In this document: piece after piece, positions 1 through 8,033 of the stretch
Position numbering within the stretch: the stretch's first letter is position 1
Layout of the letters: every line of letters begins with the position of its first letter
Source: JBLMZI01 sp050258755
GTDB taxonomy: Bacteria > Bacillota > Syntrophomonadia > Syntrophomonadales > DTU052
Direction: 5' to 3'
Length of the DNA stretch: 64,000 bases
NCBI GenBank assembly: GCA_050258755.1
Contig: JBLMZI010000006.1
Span: 62,001-126,000 of the forward strand
Translations under genes and position numbers: made by a program
The notes under the pieces: model-generated
What the model was told of the DNA's origin: nothing
Database searches by the model: none
The model's input: the letters and a program-made list of their open reading frames with translations, nothing else

Positions 1-3000
1 ACCGCCAGATCCTGCAGCACTCATCGGATAACCCGAGTGTCATTCCCCATCCGATCTTTTACCGGGAACAGCTCCGCGCGGTGATGGCCGGGCCGCTGGT
101 TTCCGGCGACCGGCTTTTAGGATCGGTGACAGTCAGCACCGCGACGGCCCGACAGTTCACCCGGGATGAAGAAACCCTGCTGGGAATGATCTGCGAACGC
201 ATCGCACTGTATATTGAAAATGCCCGCCTGTATGAACAGACCGAGCGTAATGCCGGCGAATCGTACGCTTTGTTTGACACCGCAAGAGCTTTGGGCTCAC
301 TGGGTTCGATCGACGAAGTTCTGCGTTACGCGGCACTCCGAATGAACGAAATAGCCCAAACCGATGCCGATATTATCGTGACGGTCAATCCACTGCAGGC
401 ATTTCCCAGTGTTGCCCGGGAAATGCTGCAGCTCTTTGATACCGAGGATTTGCGGCTCTTTGGCGAACAATTGATCCAGTTGATCGATGACGACCGGATC
501 GAACCGTTTGCCGCCCTGAGTCCCGCGCAGGAAACACCGTTGTCAGCCGCTTTGCTTGAAGCAATCGGGATTCGATCCATGATCCTCATTCCGATTCGTT
601 CACGGCATCAGCTGTACAGCCTGATTTGCATCTATACCCGCTCGAGCACCCGTCGGTTTGATGAGGAAACCCGAAATCTGCTGAAAGCGCTGGCTCATAT
701 GGTTGGGATCACGATAGACAACCTCCGGCTGGTCGACGATTTGAACCGGCAGGTTACCAACCTGACCGCATTAAGCGGAATCAGCGCCGGCATTAACGGC
801 AAGCGCACCCTGGAAGACACCCTGGATTCCATTGTCTATGCCGCCGCTAGAGTAATGAACAAGACCAGCACGATTCTGGCGCTGCTTCATGAAGATGATA
901 ATCTGCTTCGGGCTCGGAGCAGTTATGGCGTATCGGAAGAATTTCATACCCAGTTCCGGATTTCGCCGTCTGAAGGACTTGCCCGGAACATCCTTCAACA
1001 TCGGACCATCCAGTGTGTCACAGACTATTCACAGGATCAGGTCGATCCGATCGGGGTGGTGGTTCGCGAAGGACTTCGCTTTGTTATGGGCGTTCCGCTG
1101 ATCAATAACAAGGGCAATCCATTCGGCATTCTGTACATCGGCGACCGGCAGCCCTACACTCCGACCCAGGCGGAAATCGACCTGGCCGCAATGTTTGCCA
1201 CGCAGGCAAGCATTGCGATCACGAATTCGGCCTTGTACGAGGATCTGGAAAAACAATTGAAAAACTTCTCCAGCCTGTACGAGATATCGACCGGGTTGAG
1301 CAATCCGGCCGCGCTGTCTTCGGCCGCCCTCCTGACCCGCAAGACCGCCGAGATTCTGGATGCCGAATACTGTGCTTATTTCAGGTATGACGAACCGACC
1401 GGCAAGCTGATCTATGTTCCGCCAGGATACAATTTCCGACCCGCGCAATGGGGATTGAGCGGGAACTCTTTTTCGCTTCGGACCAACAGCGGACTTGGAT
1501 ATGACGCATATACAGGTCGGGAGCCTATACTGATTGAGGACTTCCAAGCCTACGTCAGCGACTGGGAGACCGAGTTGGTCACCGGACACATCCAGGACGT
1601 GCTCGGAGTCAGGCTCGGGAGTACCAGCCGCATGTCAGGGGTTCTGCTCGCGTGCAACAAAATAAACGCTAACTTTGACAATGAAGATAAAAAGCTTCTT
1701 TCTCTGATCGCCAATCTGGTGACCAGTTTCATGGACAATTCCCGCCTTCTGACCGATATTCAAAATCAGGTCCAAAACCTGACTGATCTGATGGAAGTGG
1801 CCAATGCGGTCCAGGGTTCGCTCGGTCTGAAGGAAATCCTGGATACCATTGTGGCCAAAGCGCACACCCGATTTCGCGCCCACACCAGTCAGATCAACCT
1901 GTTAAACCGCCAGCTGAGTTATGTGGAAATCGCCGCATACCGGGGTTTTTCACCCAGAAGAACCCGCCGTTCCGAGACCCAGGACCTGCTTCTCTATGGC
2001 TCGAACTGCCCGGCAATGGTTTCCAACCGCCCGTACATTTTTGGCCATGAAACCGATGCAAAGCGCTGTCCGTGCGTTGAGGGCGACCCGACGTTTCGTT
2101 CCTACATGTGCGCCCCAATCCGGCTTGGCGAGGAAACCGTCGGGGTTCTTCATGTCACCAGTTTGAAGCCGTCCGCTTACACCGACCAGGACCTTTCACT
2201 GCTCTCCTCCTTTGCGGTGGAAGCCTCGCTCGCGGTACAGCGCGGGCAGCTCTATTCGGCTCTGGCCGAGGAAAACGCGAAAGTGGAAACGATTATTCAA
2301 AGCATTGAGGATCCCATCGCCGTTTTCCAGCCGGATGGCATGATCAGCCGGGTAAACGAAGCATTCTATCAGGTATTCGGACTGCCTTCAGGCACAGCGT
2401 CCGGCCATTCACTGCGGGACATGCTTTTCACTTCCCCCTATCAAGTCTCCCTTGGCTGGGACAATACCGATCCCTATGTGGAATCCACGCTGCAGCAGGG
2501 CACCAGTTATACCACCACCTGTCATATAGACACGCCGGTGCGAAGCTATTTCACCCATATGCGGCTCACACCGGTGACTGATCCGGCGGGAAAAACGACG
2601 GGCGCCGTGGCCCTTTTCCACGATATTACCCATATGCAGCTGCTGTTGGATCAACTGGCCCACGAAAAATTGCGCGCGGAAGAAGCAAGCCGTTTGAAAA
2701 CCCAATTCCTGGCGAACATTTCCCACGAGCTTCACACCCCGCTGCACAGCATCATTGGCTACACCCAGTGCGTGGTCGACGGATTGGACGGTCCGGTGAA
2801 TCAGGAACAGCAGAAAGACCTGAATCAGGTTATCGCCAGTGCCGAAAACCTGCTGCGTCTGATAAACGATGTATTAGACCTTTCCAAAGTGGAAGCAGGG
2901 AAAATTGATGTAATCATAGAACCTACCAACATCAGCTTCATCGCTGAAGACGTTCTGAAGGTCGTTGCTCCGGTCGCCGACGCGAAAGGAATCTGGCTGC

Positions 3001-3377
3001 GCAAAGATATTCCATCCCACCTCCCGGATATCAGGACCGACCCGTTCCGGCTCAAGCAGATTCTTATGAACCTGACCGGCAATGCGGTAAAATTCACCGA
3101 AAACGGTGGGGTGACGGTCGGCGCGGCTTTTGAACAGGATCAGAACACGGTTACGGTCTGGGTTCAGGATACCGGAATCGGCATCGAACCCGAGGCGTTA
3201 TCCTTTATCTTTGATGAATTTCGTCAGGCGGACGGCTCCACAACGCGCCGCTTTGGCGGAAGCGGACTTGGTTTATCGATCAGCCGCGGGCTGATTGAGC
3301 TATTAGGCGGATCGATAAGGGTTGAAAGCGAACCGGGTAGGGGCAGCACGTTCCGGGTAACACTGCCGGCTGACTGA
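1..3377 (+). CDS. Multi-GAF, PAS-containing hybrid-type sensor histidine kinase (5' truncated by window)
   Basis: Cytoplasmic sensor kinase whose frame is open to the window edge, so the true start lies upstream; the GTG at 81 is only the first internal start codon. Numbering from that GTG, I see the end of one GAF domain, then about four further GAF-like repeats (roughly residues 60-215, 225-390, 400-570, 590-740), a PAS domain (about 760-860), a HisKA dimerisation domain with phospho-acceptor His882 in SHELHTPL, and an HATPase_c domain with an N-box (NLTGNAVKFTENGG) and G-boxes (DTGIGIEPE, GGSGLGLSIS). No membrane segment is visible. It ends 14 nt before a REC-GGDEF gene, its likely phosphorylation partner. 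Several GAF units in series suggest integration of small-molecule or redox signals, but the ligands cannot be read from sequence. Kinase identity is firm; the signal is unknown. Confidence 0.93.
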   Translation, partial: RQILQHSSDNPSVIPHPIFYREQLRAVMAGPLVSGDRLLGSVTVSTATARQFTRDEETLLGMICERIALYIENARLYEQTERNAGESYALFDTARALGSLGSIDEVLRYAALRMNEIAQTDADIIVTVNPLQAFPSVAREMLQLFDTEDLRLFGEQLIQLIDDDRIEPFAALSPAQETPLSAALLEAIGIRSMILIPIRSRHQLYSLICIYTRSSTRRFDEETRNLLKALAHMVGITIDNLRLVDDLNRQVTNLTALSGISAGINGKRTLEDTLDSIVYAAARVMNKTSTILALLHEDDNLLRARSSYGVSEEFHTQFRISPSEGLARNILQHRTIQCVTDYSQDQVDPIGVVVREGLRFVMGVPLINNKGNPFGILYIGDRQPYTPTQAEIDLAAMFATQASIAITNSALYEDLEKQLKNFSSLYEISTGLSNPAALSSAALLTRKTAEILDAEYCAYFRYDEPTGKLIYVPPGYNFRPAQWGLSGNSFSLRTNSGLGYDAYTGREPILIEDFQAYVSDWETELVTGHIQDVLGVRLGSTSRMSGVLLACNKINANFDNEDKKLLSLIANLVTSFMDNSRLLTDIQNQVQNLTDLMEVANAVQGSLGLKEILDTIVAKAHTRFRAHTSQINLLNRQLSYVEIAAYRGFSPRRTRRSETQDLLLYGSNCPAMVSNRPYIFGHETDAKRCPCVEGDPTFRSYMCAPIRLGEETVGVLHVTSLKPSAYTDQDLSLLSSFAVEASLAVQRGQLYSALAEENAKVETIIQSIEDPIAVFQPDGMISRVNEAFYQVFGLPSGTASGHSLRDMLFTSPYQVSLGWDNTDPYVESTLQQGTSYTTTCHIDTPVRSYFTHMRLTPVTDPAGKTTGAVALFHDITHMQLLLDQLAHEKLRAEEASRLKTQFLANISHELHTPLHSIIGYTQCVVDGLDGPVNQEQQKDLNQVIASAENLLRLINDVLDLSKVEAGKIDVIIEPTNISFIAEDVLKVVAPVADAKGIWLRKDIPSHLPDIRTDPFRLKQILMNLTGNAVKFTENGGVTVGAAFEQDQNTVTVWVQDTGIGIEPEALSFIFDEFRQADGSTTRRFGGSGLGLSISRGLIELLGGSIRVESEPGRGSTFRVTLPAD

Positions 3378-3391
3378 GGTGGAGTGAGCAA

Positions 3392-4321
3392 ATGGAAACC
3401 ACGCCGATCATACTCATCGTGGATGACGAACCGAATAATGTGGTCATCGTCGAAAAGCGGCTGCGCGCAGCGGGTTATCAAACCCGCACGGCCGGTTCGG
3501 GGGTTGAGGCTTTAAGCCTCATTGACCATGAACTTCCGGATCTGGTCCTTTTAGACGTGATGATGCCTGGCATGAGCGGTTTTGACGTTTGCGAACGCCT
3601 GAAAAGCAATGAACTCACCAAAGACATTCCGGTCGTGTTTCTTTCTGCCCGTTCCGAAGTGGATGACCGGGTGGAAGGCCTTCAGCGCGGGGCCATTGAT
3701 TACATCGGGAAGCCGTTTCACCCGAAAGAACTGATGGCCCGGATTGAGAACGCACTACAGCACACCAAAGCCCTGCGCGACATCAAGCAGGAATATACCC
3801 GCCTTCAGGCTATCTCCATTGTCGATGACCTGACCGGACTGTACAATCGCCGCTACTTCATGGAACGCTTCCTGGAAGAAATCAGCCGGGCGCAGCGTTA
3901 TTCCTATTCAATCTCCTGCCTGATGGTCGATATCGATTTTTTCAAGCGAATCAATGACAACTATGGCCATTTGAGCGGAGATGCCGTTCTGGCCGAATTT
4001 GCCTCAATTTTGAAAAATTCCACCCGGGTTGTTGACGTACTGGCCCGTTTTGGCGGCGAGGAATTTATCATCTTCCTGCCTCAGACCGGATTGGACGGAG
4101 CCACGGTGGTCGCCAATAAAATACACGAGAACGTAAACAGTCATGCTTTCTGCGTTGAAGGCGATACGGTTACGATCACGGTCAGCATTGGTGCCGCTGT
4201 CTTTGCAGGTGAAGCGGTAAAAAATGGCATGGAAATCCTGAAACAGGCGGACCGTGCCATGTACGAGGCCAAACAAGCCGGCCGCAACCAGACCTGTACC
4301 GTGGTTTTTCCCGCATCATAA
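3392..4321 (+). CDS. Response regulator with GGDEF output (diguanylate cyclase)
   Basis: A 309-aa REC-GGDEF protein. The receiver domain covers residues 1-120 with acidic pocket D11/D12, phosphorylatable D55 (LLDVMMPG) and conserved K108. The GGDEF domain (about 140-305) has the active-site signature GGEEF at 221-225, and an RxxD inhibitory site (RVVD, 212-215) exactly five residues upstream. It should therefore make c-di-GMP when phosphorylated and be product-inhibited. It lies 14 nt after the multi-GAF kinase, which suggests a two-component pair. A hairpin follows the stop codon. Confidence 0.95.
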   Translation: METTPIILIVDDEPNNVVIVEKRLRAAGYQTRTAGSGVEALSLIDHELPDLVLLDVMMPGMSGFDVCERLKSNELTKDIPVVFLSARSEVDDRVEGLQRGAIDYIGKPFHPKELMARIENALQHTKALRDIKQEYTRLQAISIVDDLTGLYNRRYFMERFLEEISRAQRYSYSISCLMVDIDFFKRINDNYGHLSGDAVLAEFASILKNSTRVVDVLARFGGEEFIIFLPQTGLDGATVVANKIHENVNSHAFCVEGDTVTITVSIGAAVFAGEAVKNGMEILKQADRAMYEAKQAGRNQTCTVVFPAS

Positions 4322-4323
4322 AC

Positions 4324-4363
4324 GAGAACACCCGGAATCAGCCACGCTGTTCCGGGTGTTCTC
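4324..4363 (+). terminator. Hairpin downstream of the REC-GGDEF gene
   Basis: Perfect 14-bp inverted repeat (4324-4337 with 4350-4363) starting two bases after the stop codon. No run of T follows, so it may be a weak terminator or an mRNA 3'-end stabiliser. Confidence 0.6.
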
Positions 4364-4388
4364 TGTGAATCTTACGATCTTCTTTCCA

Positions 4389-4502
4389 TTACATCAGGGC
4401 TTGATACAATTTAAAGCCGCCCACCGAAATCGCCACCGCGATGACGATCCAAAATGCGGTCCGCCCCAATTCTTTCTTAACCAGTGCGTTAAGTTCTTCC
4501 AT
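4389..4502 (-). CDS. 37-aa single-span membrane peptide
   Basis: Small gene found by reading the minus strand. ATG at 4502 sits 9 nt after a strong AGGAGGA ribosome-binding site, and the frame runs 37 codons to TAA. The product starts with a charged stretch (MEELNALVKKELGR) followed by a hydrophobic segment of about 18 residues (FWIVIAVAISVGGF), as in a one-pass membrane peptide. It is divergent from the YbaB-like gene and convergent with the response regulator. No family recognised. The good ribosome-binding site and clean amphipathic-plus-TM layout argue it is real. Confidence 0.7.
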   Translation of the reverse strand: MEELNALVKKELGRTAFWIVIAVAISVGGFKLYQALM

Positions 4503-4598
4503 TCTTAGCAGTCCTCCTCTTTTAACAATAATATAAACAAAACTGGCCCCGGTGAATATACTGTGTCAAAAGCTTTTGGTTCACCAGGAGGTGACACC

Positions 4599-4892
4599 GT
4601 GAACAAAGACGACCTCAAGCGGATGATGCCGCAGGCCGACCGGATGAAAGAAACCCTTGAAAAAAGCCTGCGCCGCGGCACGATCAACACGGAATCGAAA
4701 AACGGCCTCATCAAGGTAGTTGTGAATTACCAGCAGGAAATCACCGACCTGATGATTGACAACCGGCTGCTGGATCCCGCAAAATCAGGTGCCTTGAAAG
4801 CCAGTCTGGTTGAAGCCCTGAACCTGGCGATCGCCAGCTCCCGAAGCAAGATGTTTGAGGAAACTGCCAAAGCCTTTAATATGCTGAAATAA
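4599..4892 (+). CDS. YbaB/EbfC-like nucleoid-associated protein
   Basis: A 97-aa protein from the GTG at 4599, which has AGGAGG seven bases upstream; an ATG-like start at 4563 in the same frame lacks such a site. The sequence is mostly helical and charged, with the family pattern of an N-terminal helix (DDLKRMMPQADRMKETLEK), a central strand pair (INTESKNGLIKVVVNYQQE) and a C-terminal helical arm (LVEALNLAIASSRSKMFEE). YbaB/EbfC proteins are dimeric DNA-binding proteins. The classical gene sits with dnaX and recR; this one sits instead before an uncharacterised membrane protein, so it is probably a specialised paralogue. Family assignment is by pattern, not by search. Confidence 0.7.
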   Translation: MNKDDLKRMMPQADRMKETLEKSLRRGTINTESKNGLIKVVVNYQQEITDLMIDNRLLDPAKSGALKASLVEALNLAIASSRSKMFEETAKAFNMLK

Positions 4893-4974
4893 ACCCGTGC
4901 AAATCCGGCACTGACTGTACCAGCCGCACCTGTTGGACCCGCCGTCACCCCCCTCTTGAAAGGAGGTCATGGAC

Positions 4975-5346
4975 TTGGATGAAGCGCCAAGCTTGAACAA
5001 TTTCCTGCAAAATATTATATACCAGGCAACGTCGCCAAACAAACCTGACATTCTGGAAACCTCTTCGCTGATCGCTGTCTTATCACTGGTCGGGATTATC
5101 GGCGTCATCAATTATGCTGCCGGAGCGGCACCCGTCCGTTATGCGGCGTCCAATCCCGGGCAAAACGAACCCGCCGGTGGCAATGATTTGATGCAAACCC
5201 TGCTGCAGATGGCCGGCAGTAAAAAAGGCGGAGATATCAACCCGCAGCAGATGATGATGATGATGAATCTGCTTTCAACACTGGGAAAAAAGAACAAAAA
5301 CGATGACTCCGAATCCTTCGAAGCAGCCCGCGAACCGGCATTCTAA
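4975..5346 (+). CDS. Uncharacterised membrane protein with Met-rich segment
   Basis: About 123 residues. An ATG at 4969 is only two bases from AGGAGG, so the TTG at 4975 (8-nt spacing) is the better start. One hydrophobic stretch (LIAVLSLVGIIGVINYAAGA, about residues 33-52) predicts a membrane span. After it come a Gly/Asn-rich linker, a short helix (DLMQTLLQMAGSKKG), and NPQQMMMMMNLLSTLGKK with five consecutive Met, then an acidic tail. It lies 82 nt after the YbaB-like gene and is probably co-transcribed. I do not recognise the family. The stop codon is inside the terminator hairpin. Confidence 0.7.
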   Translation: MDEAPSLNNFLQNIIYQATSPNKPDILETSSLIAVLSLVGIIGVINYAAGAAPVRYAASNPGQNEPAGGNDLMQTLLQMAGSKKGGDINPQQMMMMMNLLSTLGKKNKNDDSESFEAAREPAF

Positions 5347-5366
5347 ATGCCGGTTTCCTTTTTTAG
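5333..5366 (+). terminator. Rho-independent terminator overlapping a stop codon
   Basis: Perfect 10-bp stem (5333-5342 with 5346-5355), 3-nt loop, then a T-rich tail (CCTTTTTTA). The last codons and the TAA of the Met-rich membrane protein are inside the stem and loop. Confidence 0.85.
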
Positions 5367-5620
5367 CCCGGCGGTACACGCGCCGGCCAAAGCGTCCGCT
5401 TCCCTTCCCACAATAGACCCACTTTTTTTATCACCCGGCCTCCGAACGGTAACACCTCGGGGTCATTCTTCATAGCATATACCAACTAGCAGCGAACGAA
5501 ACGACACTTAAAGCAGCGAAAACACCACGTGGTGCGATCATTTTGGGGTCCCCTTCCGGCTTAAAGCCGGGAACCGGCAATGGATCACAAGAAAAATTTA
5601 TTTTGTGAGGAGGGAATCAA

Positions 5621-5701
5621 TTGGCGAACGGAATTATGGGAAGAAACAATATGTGGGTGCTGATCCTGTTGCTCTTTTTGTTCATGGATGAGGGCTGCTA
5701 A
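5621..5701 (+). CDS. 26-aa hydrophobic peptide
   Basis: TTG at 5621 follows a strong GAGGAGGG site by six bases and opens a 26-codon frame ending in TAA. The product has a polar N-terminus (MANGIMGRNN), a hydrophobic core (MWVLILLLFLFM) and an acidic DEGC end. Tiny membrane peptides of this layout are common in spore formers, for example the YjcZ-like group, but similarity to a named family is not proven here. It stands alone between two terminator regions. Sequence 5367-5620 before it holds no gene that I can support. Confidence 0.6.
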   Translation: MANGIMGRNNMWVLILLLFLFMDEGC

Positions 5702-5729
5702 CACGTATTGTGGCTTTACAGGCCAATCG

Positions 5730-5765
5730 ATTCCCCGGTCTCGGTAGCGAGTCCGGGGTTTCGCA
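5730..5765 (+). terminator. Imperfect hairpin after the 26-aa peptide
   Basis: GC-rich inverted repeat (CCCCGG...CTCGGTAGCGAG...CCGGGG) followed by TTTCGC, about 30 bases after the 26-aa gene. It is a plausible terminator with an imperfect stem. Confidence 0.5.
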
Positions 5766-5806
5766 TTCATGAGAGCTGTTCGGCTTTACATACCGAATAA
5801 AGTGCG

Positions 5807-5833
5807 AAAAAGCCGCTAATTGCGGCTTTTTTA
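5807..5833. terminator. Bidirectional terminator
   Basis: Perfect 10-bp stem (5807-5816 with 5822-5831) with an A-run on one side and a T-run on the other. It serves the minus-strand VanW gene ending at 5863 and probably the plus-strand peptide. Confidence 0.85.
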
Positions 5834-5862
5834 CTCCTGAAATCCAAAAGCTGATACAGCGC

Positions 5863-7221
5863 CTACTTTCGCACCGCACCGGAAGGCCGCGACCCGTAAA
5901 CCACAACCTCGTCCTTCCCGGGCTTGTACTGCTCATCAATCAGCTTTCTGCTGACTTCTTTCCCGTTTTTATAGAGCACTTGGAAAGTCCTGGTCCGTTT
6001 CCCGTTCGTCCCTTTGGTCTTCACAATCTTGACCCCTTTTGACAGGGACGGATCATATCGAACCGTAACCCGCGGCTGAACCACCTGCGTGTCGGTCACC
6101 GATTCCGCCCGGTCATATGTGGCCGACTGGGTTCCAAAGACCCGCAAATACAGTTTATCGTCCCGCATTAGGGCGGAAATCATGACCGGATCTTTCGAGG
6201 TGTTCTTAAACCTGAAATCAACCTGGTCTCCCAGGATGGTGGCGTCCAAACCGTCCGGTGCGTAATCAACCGGTTTCGAGTGCGGCTGCCGCTCAACGAT
6301 CTGCAGATTCGCCTGCATAACGGCATCGTACAGGGTTGTGGCCACCTGACAGATGCCACCGCCCAGATCTCTTTTAATTCCCTTGCTGGTAAGCACCGGG
6401 GCCTTTACATAGCCGTTTTCGCCAGTTCGAGGCCCAAGCGTCTCATTCATGGAAAAGGTTTCGTTGGGCATGACGATGGTTCCATCGAGCTGTTTGGCAG
6501 CCCGTTCAATATTCTTGGTGCGGCCTTTTTGCGATTGATCGAGCGTCGTCGCAAACACGCCCAGCATGTCCTTGATCGACACGATTTCATCCATCTTGAT
6601 CCTGGGCTGAATCTCGGTCAGCGCAATTCGGATATGACCGGCATTCCCTGTATTCAGTGCCGTCTTAACCGCTTCCTGCGCCTGCTCCTGATCCAGTTTA
6701 TATCCCACCTGATCCGAGCGCTGGTCCAGCACCCCGTTACGGTACAGCACGCTCGCATTGCGCGGGTCACGTTCCAGTTTCGCTTTCAGATCACGCATTA
6801 TCTCCGGCATCATATCGGGATTCCAGTGCAGGACCGGCGTGAGATCGCTGCTGCCGCCGCGTACCCAAACATGGTAGGTTGTAGCGCTCGCAAAACCCGT
6901 CCGATCACCCGTCTGTGCATGCGCGATCGTAGCGGGATAATCGTAATCAATGCCATATCGGTCAAACGGGAGCCGAGCTGTACCGCGAGTTGATTCAAAC
7001 ACAAGATAGCGGTCCGTGCTGCCCTTCAATTCAGCCTGCAGCTTCTGAACCGCTTTGGATTCCATGAGTCCCCCGATCGCGACGCCGCCAACCCGAATGC
7101 CAGGCGGCACCACTTGCTGATCGCGGTATTCAAGGATTTTTGATGTCGCTAAGATGGTACCGGATAACATGATGATACCGGCAACAATTCCGATAATTGC
7201 TTTGTTGCGAAGTGTTTGCAT
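5863..7221 (-). CDS. VanW/YoaR-like membrane-anchored cell-wall protein with G5 domain
   Basis: A 452-aa protein with an N-terminal membrane anchor (about residues 8-26), an extracellular region resembling the PG_binding_4 domain, and a VanW domain (about 235-345) with the signature segments FSMNETLGPRTGENGY and LGGGICQVATTLYDAV. A G5-like domain follows at about 375-440 (VRYDPSLSKGVKIVKTKG). In this family the extracellular part is thought to bind peptidoglycan; the biochemical role is unsettled. It is the last gene of a minus-strand operon, 22 nt after the PRC-barrel gene, and ends at a terminator. The VanW name comes from vancomycin clusters, but nothing here indicates resistance. Confidence 0.88.
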   Translation of the reverse strand: MQTLRNKAIIGIVAGIIMLSGTILATSKILEYRDQQVVPPGIRVGGVAIGGLMESKAVQKLQAELKGSTDRYLVFESTRGTARLPFDRYGIDYDYPATIAHAQTGDRTGFASATTYHVWVRGGSSDLTPVLHWNPDMMPEIMRDLKAKLERDPRNASVLYRNGVLDQRSDQVGYKLDQEQAQEAVKTALNTGNAGHIRIALTEIQPRIKMDEIVSIKDMLGVFATTLDQSQKGRTKNIERAAKQLDGTIVMPNETFSMNETLGPRTGENGYVKAPVLTSKGIKRDLGGGICQVATTLYDAVMQANLQIVERQPHSKPVDYAPDGLDATILGDQVDFRFKNTSKDPVMISALMRDDKLYLRVFGTQSATYDRAESVTDTQVVQPRVTVRYDPSLSKGVKIVKTKGTNGKRTRTFQVLYKNGKEVSRKLIDEQYKPGKDEVVVYGSRPSGAVRK

Positions 7222-7243
7222 GTGGCTGAAACCACCTCAAACC

Positions 7244-8005
7244 CTATTTTGCGTTCTGTGATAACTCGACCATCTTCCCGGTTGCTTCTGCGATCTCCAG
7301 CACGCCGTCATCCACGATCGTGCCTTCGGCGATCAGGAGATTGCCCTGGTCGTCCTTCACATCCCGGGTCACTTTTTTGCCCAACAGGAACTGCTTCTGA
7401 CGCTCAACAAACAAGCGTGCCGCGTCGCTTTCCTTGGCTGCTGGTGCAGCAGCCGGAGCAATCGGTGCAGCGGCCGGCGTGGGAACTTCAACCGGAGCCG
7501 GGCGTTCGGGCGTCTTGTCCGGACCGCCGCCAAGCGCGCGCTCATCGATTACCAGGACATCTTTTCCGAAAGTGAGCACATGGGCAGCGGTAAGGGTACC
7601 CGGAGCAGTGACTTCTTCGAGTCCTTTCAGTTCCAGCGAGTTTACCTTTCCGGTATTCTCATCCAGATCATATTCCGCGACAACACCCACTAGATTGCCC
7701 TTTCGGGTCAGTACCTTGGTTCCCTTAACCTTAATTCCGCGCTGGAGCATCGCGTTGGCACTTGCCGATTCGTTCAAGTTGGTTAGATTGGATTCACTTT
7801 CGGTCGTTACCGCATGCTGCCCAATCCCAAGAACCGCGCGAAACGGCAAAACCCGGGCCCCAACATACCAGTTGCCCCCATTCACCAGCAGGAAATCAAT
7901 CGCGCCCTCCTCAGGGTTCACGACCAAATCCTTCACCTGGCCTACCTCTTTTCCGTCGACAATAGAAAAAACCGGAAGGCCTATGATTTCCTGGCTTTTC
8001 TTCAT
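7244..8005 (-). CDS. PRC-barrel domain protein
   Basis: A 253-aa soluble protein. Residues 1-80 form a PRC-barrel (IIGLPVFSIVDGKEVGQVKD...FLLVNGGNWYVG), and a second PRC-like unit covers about 88-165 (IKVKGTKVLTRKGNLVGVV...ELKGLEEV). An Ala/Pro linker (about 172-200) leads to a C-terminal segment of about 50 residues (FVERQKQFLLGKKVTRDVKD). PRC-barrels are adaptor folds in photosynthetic reaction centre H subunits, RimM and many sporulation-era proteins of Bacillota. The gene lies 28 nt after the acidic repeat protein and 22 nt before the VanW gene, so the three form one operon. The molecular partner is unknown. Confidence 0.88.
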   Translation of the reverse strand: MKKSQEIIGLPVFSIVDGKEVGQVKDLVVNPEEGAIDFLLVNGGNWYVGARVLPFRAVLGIGQHAVTTESESNLTNLNESASANAMLQRGIKVKGTKVLTRKGNLVGVVAEYDLDENTGKVNSLELKGLEEVTAPGTLTAAHVLTFGKDVLVIDERALGGGPDKTPERPAPVEVPTPAAAPIAPAAAPAAKESDAARLFVERQKQFLLGKKVTRDVKDDQGNLLIAEGTIVDDGVLEIAEATGKMVELSQNAK

Positions 8006-8033
8006 TTGCTAGCTCCCTCCACTGAAAAATATT

